Source of the DNA: Rhipidocladum racemiflorum
Taxonomy: Eukaryota > Streptophyta > Magnoliopsida > Poales > Poaceae
Direction of reading: 5' to 3'
Assembly (NCBI GenBank): GCA_036346355.1
Contig: CM070578.1
Coordinates: 17,312,501-17,376,500 of the forward strand
Length of the DNA: 64,000 bases
The translations under genes and the position numbers were made by a program. The first letter of the stretch is position 1, and each line of letters begins with the position of its first letter. The notes under the pieces are model-generated. The model did not search any database. It was not told the origin of the DNA and was given only the letters and a program-made list of their open reading frames with translations. Of this stretch, positions 46,184 to 56,665 are shown one piece after another.

Positions 46184-49100
46184 CTATGGATAGAACCTTC
46201 TCAGCTTCTCTATGTTCCAGGCGTTTGTCACGAGATTCCCTTCGGTGTCCTTGAGGCGGAAAGTGCCGGGTCGGAGGACTTCCGCGATGGTGAAAGGGCC
46301 CTCCCAAGGCGGGGAGAGCTTGTGCCTGTCCTTCGCGGACTGGATTTGGCGCAGCACTAAGTCGCCGACTTCGAACGAGCGGCCGCGGACCCGTCGGCTG
46401 TGGTAGCGACGCAGCGCCTGCTGATATTTTGCCGACCGTAAGACCGCGACGTCTCGAAGCCACGAGTCGGTCGAGGTCATCTTGCTGTTCCTCGATTGCT
46501 CGTGCGCTGTTGTAGTTCTGCACCCTTGGTGCGCCGTACTCAAGGTCGGTCGGGAGGACAGCCTCCGCCCCGAACACCAAGAAAAAAGGAGTGAACCCGG
46601 TCGACCGGGTTGGCGTGGTTCGCAGACTCCAAAGCACGGGCGGTAGCTCGGCGGCCCATCGTCCCGCGAATTTCTTCAGTCGGCTGAAGATTCGCGGCTT
46701 GAGTCCTTGGAGGATCATGCCGTTGGCTCGCTCGGCCTGTCCGTTGGCTCGGGGGTGTGCCACTGCCGCCCAGTCGACTCGGATGTTGAAGTTGTCGCAG
46801 AACTCGAGGAACTCCTTTCCCGTGAACTGCGTCCCGTTGTCGGTGATGATGGAGTTGGGCACCCCGAACCGGTAGACAATGTCGCGGAAGAAACTTGCCG
46901 CCTGCGCTGATGTGATCTTTGCCAATGGCTTTGCTTCAATCCACTTTGTGAACTTGTCTACGGCGACAAGCAAGTGAGTGAAGCCCCCGGGCGCCTTTCT
47001 GAAGGGTCCGACCAGGTCGAGCCCCCAAACCGCGAAGGGCCATGTGATGGGGATCGTCTGCAGGGCTTGCGCAGGAAGATGCGTCTGCCTGGCGAAGAAT
47101 TGGCATCCTTCGCAGGTGCGGACAATCTGGGTCGCATCTGCTACGGCGGTCGGCCAGTAGAAACCTTGTCGGAAGGCTTTTCCTACCAGGGACCGCGGCG
47201 GCATGGTGCCCGCACACCCCGTCGTGGATGTCCTGCAGAAGGTGCTTCCCTTGGTCGGTCGGAACGCACTTCTGAAGGATTCCGGACGGGCTCCTCTTGT
47301 AGAGGGCGCCTTCGATCAGGACGAAAGACTTAGCCCGCCGAGCGAGGCGCCGAGCCTCGGTGGTATCGGCGGGGAGCGACCCGTTTGTCAATCGATCGAC
47401 GAACGGTCGCCTCCAGTCGGTTTCGATGCTCAGGACGCCCAAGTCCGACCCAGGCGGGTGGGCATCTGACCGAAGATCAGTGGGGCCGCCCGCCTTTGGG
47501 GGGTCGGCGGCGCCCTCAGCACTCGGGTCCAACCGGATTGATGGGCTGTTGAGGTCGGAAACGAAGATTCCAGGGGGAACCGGTCCCTTCCCGGAGGCGA
47601 GGTTGGCGAGGGAGTCGGCTTCACCGTTATAGCGTCGGTAGCTATGATGGAGCTCGAAACCCTTGAACTTCTCCTCAAGCTTGCGGACCTCCGAGCGATG
47701 GCGGCCATCCGAGCGTCCACGGGCTCGGTGGTTTTCATTACTTGGTCGACGACCGCCTTGAGTCGCCAGTGAACGTTGAGCCGTCGTGGCGCCAGTCGAC
47801 GGCGATCCGAAGGCCATTGACGAGGGCTTCGTACTCGGCGACATTGTTGGTGGCGTCGAAGAGTAGTCGTATGGCGTACCGGAGTTTGTTGCCGAGTGGG
47901 GAGATGATGACGACCCCCGCGCCGGCCCCGTTCTTGGTGTAAGACCCATCGAAGTACATCGTCGATTACTCGGGTCCTCGGCCGCCGCAGGACTTGCGCC
48001 TCGGTCCACTCGGCGACAAAGTCCGCCAAGACTGGGACTTGATCGCCGTCCTGAGGACGTCTGATATGTCGAGGCCGTTGAGCTCAAGAGCCCATTTGGC
48101 GATCCTTCCCAGTAGCGTCGCGGTTGTGGACGACTTCTCCGGCGGTGAGGAGGTTACCACGGAGATGGGGTGTCGATCGAAGTAATGGGCAAGCTTCCTC
48201 TTGGTGATGAGCACCGAGTACAGATGGCTTCAGATCTGGGGATATCGGACCTTCGTTTTGAGAGCACCTCGGCCGACGGCAGACCGGCCTTTGTACCTTG
48301 AGAACGCGGCCTTCCTCCGCTCGCTCCACAACAAGTGCCGCCCGACGACCGAGTCGTGGCGGTGATGTAGAGGAGCAAAGGCTCCTGCGGCTCCGGGGCG
48401 ACCAGGGCCGGAGGTGAGGTCAAAAAGACCTTTAGTCGACTAAAGGCTTCCTGGGCTTCGTTGGTCCAGGAAAAATGGTCGGACTTCTTCATCAGCTTGT
48501 AGAGTGGCATCCTTCGTCACGAGGCGGATACAAAGCGACTTAGTGCCGCGAGGCATCCCATCGACCTTTGAACTCCCTTCAGATCGTGGATTGGCCCCAT
48601 CCTTGCGATAGCGGAGATCTTATCTCGGTTGGCTTCGATGCCGCGCTCGGAGACGATGAATCCCAGCAACTTGCCCTTAGGGACCCCGAAGACGCACTTC
48701 TCGGGGTTGAGCTTTATGCGAAACCGTCGGAGGTTCGCAAAAGTCTCCTCCAGGTCGGTGATGAGGTCATCGGCCTTCCTGGTTTTGACAACGATGTCGT
48801 CGACGTAGGCTTCGATGTTACGGCCAATTTGGTCTGAAAAACATGCTCGCATACATCGCCGTGCGTGGCGCTGCGTTTTTGCACCAAAAGGCATCGTGGC
48901 GTAACGATCTGAGCCATACGGGGTGATGAAGGAGGTCGCGAGCTGATCGGACTCCTTCATCGCAATCCGTGATAGCCCGAGTAGGCATCCAAAGGAAAGG
49001 GACTCACACCCGGTGGAGTCCACGACCTGTCGATGCGAGGCAATGGGAATGGATCTTTCGGACAGGCCTTATTGAGGCTCGTGTAGTCAACGCACATTCT

Positions 49101-50152
49101 CCATTGCCCGACTTTTTCTTTACAAGGACGGGATTGGCGAGCCACTCGGGGTGACGCACCTCCCTTACAAAACCGGGCGCCAAAAGTTTGGCGATCTCTT
49201 CCCAATGGCCCGTCGCTTCTCTTCGTTTAAACGGCGCAGCGCCGGGCGATTGGTCCGATCCCGGTCGAATGTTCAGGAGTGCTCGGCGACCTCCTTCGAC
49301 TCCTGGCATGTCCGAGGGTCTCCAAGCGAAGACGTCTCGGTTTGCTTGGAGGAAGTCGACGAGCGCGCCTTCCTATTTGGTGGTGAGGGCGGCCCGATCC
49401 GCACGGTCTTGGTGGGATCCTCGGGATCAACAAATGACCTCCTTCGTGTCCTCCGCGGACTTGAAAGAGCTAGTCCCCGACTTGCCAGGAGTCGGGGCGG
49501 ATCCGGGGCCTTTTCCTCGAGCCGGGCGAGCTCGGCGGCGAGGACGGCCGAGGCCAGCTTCGCACCGCTTCGCCGATTGTAGGCGGCTGGAAAGATGTGG
49601 CCACGTTGATGACTCCTTGCGGCCCTGGCATCTTCAGCTTGAGGTAGGTGTAATTGGTGACCGCCATGAACTTCGCGTAGCATGGTCGCCCTGCACGGCG
49701 TGGTAGGAGCCGGGGAAGTCCACAACCTCGAACGTGAGGCTCTCGGTGCGGAAGTTGTCCGGGTTCCCGAAGGTGACGGCAGGCCGACCTGCCCGAGGGG
49801 GTGGGCCTGTTGGCCCGGTACGACGCCGTGGAAAGGCGCCTTGCTCGGCCGAAGAGCGGAGCGAGGACCCCAGGGCATCCAGGGTCTCAACATACATGAT
49901 GTTGAGACTGCTGCCGCCGTCCATGAGGACTTTGGTCAGGCGCTTCGTCCCCACGATGGGGTCGACGACGAGCGGGTAGCGTCCCGGGTGCGGGATGTGG
50001 TCGGGGTGGTCGGTCCGGTCGAAGGCGATCGGGCACTCCGACCACCTCAAGTAGGTGGGCACGGCGGGGGTAGCCGTGTGGACCTCTCGGTGGGCGAGCT
50101 TGGTAGTCGCTTGTCGGCGTAGCACTCCTCCCCTCCGAAGATCATGAGGCAA
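46184..50152 (-). pseudogene. Tat element pol, multiply frameshifted
   Basis: From N to C on the minus strand: protease (VLMDGGSSLNIMY near 49930-49890, the DGGSS form of Tat proteases); reverse transcriptase (about 49200-48520, with RMCVDYTSLNKACPKDPFPL and EAYVDDIVVKT, the YVDD box); a first RNase H connection (about 48510-48150); a second RNase H domain (YFDGSYTKNGAGAGVVIISP near 47955-47900), the duplication typical of Tat; integrase (about 47190-46550, including CEGCQFFARQ, WGLDLVGPF, ITDNGTQFTGKEF and HPRANGQAERANG); and an integrase C-terminal part ending at the stop near 46184. The longest uninterrupted piece covers the integrase core. Frame changes between and inside domains inactivate the polyprotein as given. 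Confidence 0.9.
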
Positions 50153-52182
50153 CCGTCGAGCTGCGGGAACTCGTCGGCCGGCTCATCGCCCTTTGCCCCG
50201 GCGTCGGTCGCCGGGTCGCGCTTCTTCCCCTTACCCCGCGACGTCGTGGGGTTTCCGGAGAGAAACCGCTTCAGGACTTCGCAGTCCCGATACTTGTGCT
50301 TGACGGGATAGTCGTGGTTCGGGCACGGACTATCCATCAACTTCTCGAATCGGTCTGGCGTCTGCCGAGCCTGCTGCTTGGCAGGTCGGTCGGCAGCGGC
50401 GACCATTCGACCTTCGCGGCTCTGCTTCCCCTTCCGCTTCCTTTTGTCGGGGTGGTCGGAGGGGGCGCCGGCTCCGAGGCTGGCTGTCTTGTGGGCCGTC
50501 TTCCTTTCGAAGATGGCCCCCACGGCCTCCTCGCCGGAGGCGTGGTTGGTGGCGATGTCGAGGAGCTCCTTGGTGGTCCGGGGCTTCGCGCAGCCTAACT
50601 TGTGGACCAGAGCCTCGCACGTGGTGCCGTAGATGAACGCCCCGACGACGTCGGCGTCGCGGATGTCGGGGAGCTCATTGCACTGCTGGGAGAAGCGGCG
50701 GATGTAGTCCCGGAGGGTCTCCCCCGGCTGCTGCTTGCAGCTTTTCAGGTCCCAGGAGTTGCCAGGGCGTTTGTACGTGCCCTGGAAATTTCCGACGAAA
50801 AGGTTCGTCAGGTCGGCCCAGCTGCCGATGGTATCTGCGGGCAGGTACTCGAGCCATGCTCGAGCTGAGTCCGCAAGATAGATGGGGAGGTCTTGGATAA
50901 CGAAGAGAGTCATCCGTCGCTCCCCAGCTCGACAAAGCGAGCCGGTAGTCCTCTAACCGGACATCGGGTTGGTAGCCCCGTGTACTTGGCTATGTTGGTC
51001 GGGCCGGAATCGACCGGGAAGTCGGCGTTGCGGATCTGGCGGGTGAACGCGCGGATCCAGACCGTCGAATCCTGGGTCGGGATGGTTGCGTCGCCGCTAT
51101 CGGCGACTTGCGAGTCTTTGCCGCGTCGGTAGCTCTTCTTCGCGCCGAGGGTGGTGCGGAGATCATACTTGTCCCCAGGCGATGGCGCACCGGGTGTATG
51201 ATGCCTGGGGAGTTAAGTAGGCGAGGCCGTCTTGGTGAGCTCGCCCGCCTGCGAGGAGTGGCGAGCGGCGAAGTGGCGCCCGTTCGCGAGAGCAGAACCT
51301 TGGGCGTCTTGAGCGACAGACGCTCTACCGATCCGGAGGTTACGGTAGGTGGCCTTGGCCAGGCTCCGTTGGCTCAGCAGCCCTCGGGCGGCATTACGCA
51401 GCGGCAATGTTACGGTTGGCATGAGGGAAGAACGGAAGGTCGTTCGCTTCCTCGACCAATTGTTGATGCACTGACGGCGTCTTGTGCGCGCCGAGGCTGA
51501 GTGGCGAGCTAGTGGCGGCGCTCGATTCGGCTGGAGCTTATCGAGCTCGGCACCGGGCTTCTAACTCCTCGCGCTGTCATTTGGAGGTCAGTTGCGTTAG
51601 GTGTCTTGTCGTCATCTTCCCGCCGGGATTCCTCCCGCCGGATTCCTCCCGCCGCTTCGTCGCGGGAGGAGGGTCCCGATGGTAACTGGTGGAGGATGGC
51701 TCCGCCGCACCCGTCATATTGCACTCAGTGTAGGCCCTTCGAGGGGCACACTCCTTGTCGGAGCTAGAGCCGTGGTCGGAGGAATCCGCCCAGTCGCGGA
51801 GGGAAGCCGCCACAGAATCGCCATGGCCACGAAGTTGTGAGCTCGTGGAGGGTGGTTCCGCCGCCGCCGCAAAGGCGTGGCGGTATCGCCAGAGCAATGC
51901 CGGCCTTGCGTCGGGCCCGTCCGTCGCGGCCCATGCGGGGCCTCGAGGTGAGGTTCTTGAGGGCGTCGGCAATCGCATCCAGGCTTCAGCGGGCGTCCGA
52001 TCCAGGCAGCGGCGAGGGCGAGACAAGCTCCCCGCCGTAGTGACGATGAAATCGAGGGCGCCGAGCGGATCCGGCCCTCGACATCGGCGAATCGTAGTGG
52101 GAGGAAGCCATCGTGAGGAGAATGGGAACCCGAAGATGAGGGTGTCGGTGAAGACGCCGCGAGATCCCCTACAGCGCGCCAA
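50047..52182 (-). pseudogene. Tat element gag
   Basis: The main open piece (50913-50047) holds the retrotransposon gag domain (YLPADTIGSWADLTNLFVGN, PGETLRDYIRRFSQQCNE) and a Cys/His-poor finger-like segment (CPNHDYPVKHKYRDCEVLKR) as in RIRE2-type gags, then an acidic end. The N-terminal part (52182-51577) is open in another frame directly after the 5' LTR. At least one frame change lies between them (51577-50914). Confidence 0.8.
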
Positions 52183-52183
52183 C

Positions 52184-53085
52184 TGCCGGTGTTTCGTGCA
52201 CCGGCAATACGAATTTATGGTCGGATGGGTCGCGCTCCCTCTCCTCGAATGGTCGACTCAAGGAGTCGAAGATGTATCTTGGTTCGGCCGAATGTCCCTA
52301 CTCGATTAGTGCGGTGTGAATGTATTGATCTTTGGGAAAGCGGACAAGGGGTGTACAAAGCGAGGCGAATCTGGCCTACCGTCCGAACCCCTTGAGGTTT
52401 TCGCTAGGGAGTTGAGGCTACCTAGGAGATCGCTTTCTTTTCTCCGCGCCCCTCCCTCTCGGGCCCTGCCTCTCCTTATATAGACGGAGGAGGCAGGTTA
52501 CACGGGAGTTGGGAAGACTACGAGGAGAGGGGTCTGCACGTCTTGAGGTTTGGCTTCTGTCTTGTCCGACCAACCCCTGCCAGTCCCGAGGTAGGGTTGG
52601 TGGCTCTGTGGCGTACAGTCCTGCGTAGTGCTGTCAGGGTGGCGTGTTGCGTGGTGCTCTTGTCAGCCTCGGTGGCTTTAATGGCGCTTGACTTTGCTTT
52701 GGCCTCGGGAGTGGGCGTACTCCTCTGCGGTGTGCCAGGCGACGGGACGGGGGCTTGACTTCTTCGGTGGCTCTTCCGGCGGCCTTTGGGAAGGAGCCGC
52801 CTACCCTGCACGGATGTCGAGGACGCCGCGCAAGGCAATACCGACACTAGCGTGGGCCCTGCTGGCTCGTGAGCAGGTGGAGCTTGAGCTTCAACATTAG
52901 GCGGCCGGCGCATGCCGACCGCCCGGAACCGGAGTCCGCCGACCGTCCGGGGTCGGCCCCGCACAGGTCGGGGCTCGTTCCCTGCGGCCCTAGTACCTTT
53001 CGGTGGTGCCGGGCCTCCGCCGGGATAGGTCAGCCCGTTCGTGCTTCCGGGCTGATGGGGGTACCCATGGTATGGGTACTCGTCA
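52184..53085 (-). repeat. Tat element 5' LTR with promoter
   Basis: The 902-bp LTR starts TGCCGGTGTTTCGTGCACCG on the plus strand and ends CGTCA. On the minus strand TATATAAGG (52483-52475) is the promoter box, so U3 is about 53085-52484. Just inside the element the minus strand reads TTGGCGCGCTGTAGGGG, a TGGCGC-type primer-binding site. Confidence 0.92.
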
Positions 53086-53090
53086 ATACT

Positions 53091-54376
53091 GCAGAGATCG
53101 AGATCATATCGAGCTTGGAATGACATTGGACGCCCCTATGACGACTTAAAAGAAAAAGGACGGCATCAAGACCAAAGTTGTATCATTTTATTTATTTGTG
53201 TCTTAAGGATAGCCGTACTATTAAGGGGGTACGACGAGAAATCGACTTTAGGATGTGCATGTGCTCAACATCAAATACTGCATCTCAAATTAGCACTACT
53301 TCATTTGGTTTTGAAAAGTTTCAAATTGAAACCGAACTGGGTAACCCGGAGTATCCGGACATTTGGTCCGGAGTCTCCGGGTTGGACCTCTCGGTTGTTT
53401 TTGATTCCAGCTAGTTCGGAGTATCCGGACATTTGGTCCGGAGTCTCCGGATAACCCGGAGTCTCCGGGTTGTTTGTCCGGACACTCCGGCCTGTACAAA
53501 AACGGGAGTAACGGCTAGTTTTCAAAAAGGATATTTAAAGCCTCCACTCCACTCCAACGGCTAGGATCTCTATTGAGCTCATTCATAGCTGCATTCAAGC
53601 CATTCCTAACAATCTCTAAGCATTCAATAGAGCCCCCACTTCCTCCCACCAATTAATTTGGTTGTTGATTCTTTTTGGTGAGGAGAGGAAGAAGCAAAGT
53701 GCTAAGTGCATTCATTTCATCTTGTTGAGCACTAGTTCATCCTCCAAGCGATTCCTCGTGGTGCTATTTCTCTTGGAGGTTGAAGGTCTCCTAGACGGCT
53801 AGGAGTTACCGGGAGCTACCAACTTGTGTGGTGAGCCCCGGTCGTTTGTGAAGGCTTGTCTCGCCTCCGAAAGGAAAGAGACAAGAAGTGAAGCCAGCGA
53901 GTGCATTTGTGCAACACCGGGAGGAAAGCGGGTTGAAAGAGACCCCGACTCAAGTGTGACCGAGCCACCTCAACGGAGACGTAGGATTCCCTTCAAGAAT
54001 CCGAACTTCGGTGAAAAATCGCGTCTCTCGCTCTCTCTCTTTTTCTTCCTAGACTTGCTTGGTTGGATTTGATTGTGTAAAGTTAGATCTAGCTCTTTGC
54101 TTAGCTTTAATTCAAATCTTGTCTAGCAATTGTTCTAGGTTGCTCTTGCATTCTATTTCTCGTAGTTTGTTGCGCTTGCTAGAGTAGCTTTTATTGCGCT
54201 CCCGAGACAGCTAACCCGGAGAGTCCGGACTCAATACCGGACACTCCGGACAAGCCGGAGTATCCGGACCAAATCCCGGAGACTCCGGGTTGACCAGCTC
54301 GGCCCGTTTTATTCCGCTGCGTAAATTTTAATCCGCCTATTCACCCCCCCTCTAGGCGACATCGTTGGTCCTTTCA
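53091..54376 (+). repeat. Copia left LTR, remaining part
   Basis: Resumes after the ATACT duplication and ends ...GGTCCTTTCA. It contains a TATTTAAAG promoter-like box (53532-53540), a cluster of 13-bp palindromes CCGGAGTCTCCGG and variants (53346-53490), and a second cluster near its end (54218-54290). The counterpart right LTR begins at 63034. Confidence 0.93.
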
Positions 54377-54378
54377 AT

Positions 54379-54391
54379 TGATATCAGAGCC
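54379..54391 (+). promoter_or_regulatory. Primer-binding site of the copia element
   Basis: TGATATCAGAGCC begins two bases after the LTR end. It is complementary to the 3' end of initiator-Met tRNA with one mismatch (usual TGGTATCAGAGC). Confidence 0.9.
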
Positions 54392-54431
54392 AAATCTCCT
54401 TTATTTTGGCTTAACCGCTTGGAGAATCAAG

Positions 54432-56651
54432 ATGTCTGACTTAGAGAAGGTTACCGAAACCCATGGCCAAGAGAAAGCCTCGGGTTCCGGTATAGGGGTA
54501 GCAATTCCATTAGATTATTCCTCCTTTGGAGTCTCAAACTCCTCATCCTATGTCTCCGTCTCGTCCGGTCGAGCGCCTCACTTCGATGGCACTCGATATG
54601 CGGCATGGAAACATAAGGTTAAGATGCATTTGAGATCACTTCATCCGTGTATTTGGAAGATTGTTGAAACAGGTTTCAAGCCCTCAAACCCCAACAATCT
54701 CACCTCCGAAGAAGACAAAGCTCAACACTTCAACGACTTGGCCGTCAATGCCTTGTTCAATGCTTTGAGCGACTCCGAATTCAACCGGGTCGATGGCCTT
54801 GACAATGCCAAGGACATTTGGGAAAGGTTAATGGTCACTCATGAAGGAGTGTCAAGTGTCCGTGAATCAAAGATAGAGCTCATCATTGGAGAATTGAGCC
54901 GATTCACTCTAGAAGAAGGAGAAACTTACACAAAGATGTTTGATCGCTTGATGCTGCTAGTAAATCAAGCAAAAGGACTTGGAAGCACCGAGCTCACCGA
55001 CAAAGCCATTGTCAAGATCATCCTCCGGGTGATCACCCCCACCAACCGCAATCTTGTGCAACTCATCCGCGACCGGCCAAACTTCGACACCCTCACTCCT
55101 CATGATGTGATCGGCCGGTTGATGACGGATGAGATGATGGTGAAGGAAGCGGAAGTGGTGGAGGAGCTCAAGTCCGGCAAGAAGAAGGGCATCGCCTTGA
55201 AGGCCGTCAAGGTGATGCAAGAAGCCGAAGAAAGCTCAAGCGATGAAGAAGAGTCGAGCGGCCCCTTGACAAATGAAGATATGGCCTTGCTCGTAAGAAG
55301 ATTCAACAAGTTCTTGAAGAAGAAGGGCTACAAGCCGGGTAGTCACTCCAAGAGCTATGGAAACAAGTCAAGAGGGCGTCACTCCTCAAGAAAGTGCTAT
55401 GAGTGTGGGGAACCCGGTCATTTCATTGCCGAGTGCCCACACAAAGAGAAGAAGGAAGAAAAGCCCTACAAGAAAGACAAGTTCAAGAAGAAGGACAAGA
55501 GCAAGAAGTACAAGGGCAAGGGTCATGCATACATTGGCAAGGAATGGAACTCTGACTCCGACTCTGAGTCCGAGTCCGAGTTCAACTCCGACAATGAAGG
55601 AGGACTTGCCACCGTCGCCATCGCTACTCCACCGACAAAGTCGAAGAGCCTCTTCGACAACTTGAGCGACGGAGATGAAGATGCTCCAATGTGCCTTATG
55701 GCAAAAGGGCACAAGGTATCATCTAAGAGCTCCACTCTTTCTATTGTTGATTATGGCTTAGATGATTGTAATGATGCTAGTGATGATGAGGAAGTAGTAT
55801 TTAAGTCTATGAATGATTTTGATATTGAAAAATTAGACTTGTTACTTAAAGATATTGAAAAATTGGAGGAAGTAGTTGAACAAAAGGAGGCTATTCTTGA
55901 GGCTCAAGAGGATCTCCTTATTTTTGAAAAGGAGAAGAACATTGAGCTAGAGAAGAGCCTAGCTTTTGAAAGAAAAAAGAATGAGGATTTGGTCAAAAGT
56001 TCAAATTTGACCAAAAGTGAAGCAATTAGTCTTGAGATCACCAATGCTTCACTCTTAGAGCAACTTGCAAAAGCAAAGGATGCTTGCAAGGCTCTTGAAG
56101 TGAAGCTTGTTGATCTCTCGAATAAAGCTTCTACCTCAATCAACAACTCCAATATTTCATTACCCTCGACGAGCAACGGTTGTGCTAGATGCTTTAATGT
56201 TGTTGTTGCTACTTGTGCTACTAACCGTGAGACTTTGAAAGTCTTAGCTCATGAAAATGAGAAGCTTAAGGTGATGCTTGAAGATGGACTTCAAAAGTCC
56301 TACAAGGCAAGCAAGGGTTTAGAGGAGTATCTCAGTAAGCGCCAAGGTAATCCTAAGAGGCAAGGGCTTGGGTATGTTCCGCCAAAGGGCAAAAAGAGCA
56401 ACATTGTTGTTGCTCCTTTAAGCAAGCCCATTCACTTTGTAAAAGGCGAAGGAACATCCAAGCACAAAGCTCACTCCGAGTTCTTTGCTTCTTATGTGCT
56501 TAAAAGGACTAACCTCGGTCGTGTAGTTGCTTATCATGTTGGGCGTAAGCCGAAGAATGCTCCTTGTGTTCGTTCTATTTGGGTCCCTAAATCGCTTGTT
56601 ACTAACGTGCGTGGACCTAACCAAGTTTGGGTACCAAAGAGCAAAAACTAA
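54432..56651 (+). CDS. Copia gag (Sirevirus type)
   Basis: An uninterrupted 739-codon ORF from ATG 54432 to TAA 56651. It begins with a copia-type gag domain (PHFDGTRYAAWKHKVKMHL near residue 60, then DIWERLMVTHEG and ETYTKMFDRLMLLVNQ). A CCHC zinc knuckle CYECGEPGHFIAEC is near residue 322. A Lys-rich and Ser/Asp-rich linker follows, then a coiled coil (about residues 450-580), and a tail ending VWVPKSKN. Large coiled-coil gags are typical of Sireviruses, where gag interacts with host dynein light chain in some members. It forms virus-like particles that package element RNA. The pol frame differs from this one. Confidence 0.92.
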   Translation: MSDLEKVTETHGQEKASGSGIGVAIPLDYSSFGVSNSSSYVSVSSGRAPHFDGTRYAAWKHKVKMHLRSLHPCIWKIVETGFKPSNPNNLTSEEDKAQHFNDLAVNALFNALSDSEFNRVDGLDNAKDIWERLMVTHEGVSSVRESKIELIIGELSRFTLEEGETYTKMFDRLMLLVNQAKGLGSTELTDKAIVKIILRVITPTNRNLVQLIRDRPNFDTLTPHDVIGRLMTDEMMVKEAEVVEELKSGKKKGIALKAVKVMQEAEESSSDEEESSGPLTNEDMALLVRRFNKFLKKKGYKPGSHSKSYGNKSRGRHSSRKCYECGEPGHFIAECPHKEKKEEKPYKKDKFKKKDKSKKYKGKGHAYIGKEWNSDSDSESESEFNSDNEGGLATVAIATPPTKSKSLFDNLSDGDEDAPMCLMAKGHKVSSKSSTLSIVDYGLDDCNDASDDEEVVFKSMNDFDIEKLDLLLKDIEKLEEVVEQKEAILEAQEDLLIFEKEKNIELEKSLAFERKKNEDLVKSSNLTKSEAISLEITNASLLEQLAKAKDACKALEVKLVDLSNKASTSINNSNISLPSTSNGCARCFNVVVATCATNRETLKVLAHENEKLKVMLEDGLQKSYKASKGLEEYLSKRQGNPKRQGLGYVPPKGKKSNIVVAPLSKPIHFVKGEGTSKHKAHSEFFASYVLKRTNLGRVVAYHVGRKPKNAPCVRSIWVPKSLVTNVRGPNQVWVPKSKN

Positions 56652-56665
56652 ATATGTTTTTGTAG

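Larger units (their letters stand above)
26862..53085 (-). mobile_element. Tat-lineage Ty3/gypsy retrotransposon nested in the copia LTR
   Basis: It begins TG (26862) and ends CA (53085), flanked by perfect target duplications ATACT (26857-26861 and 53086-53090). LTRs are 52184-53085 (902 bp, the 5' LTR on the minus strand) and 26862-27024 plus 27746-28002 plus 39557-40042 (906 bp, the 3' LTR, split by two insertions). Gag-pol is on the minus strand. The protease with DGGSS, the second RNase H and the opposite-strand ORF place it in the Tat lineage (RIRE2/Grande relatives). Without inserts the element is about 14 kb. Confidence 0.93.
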
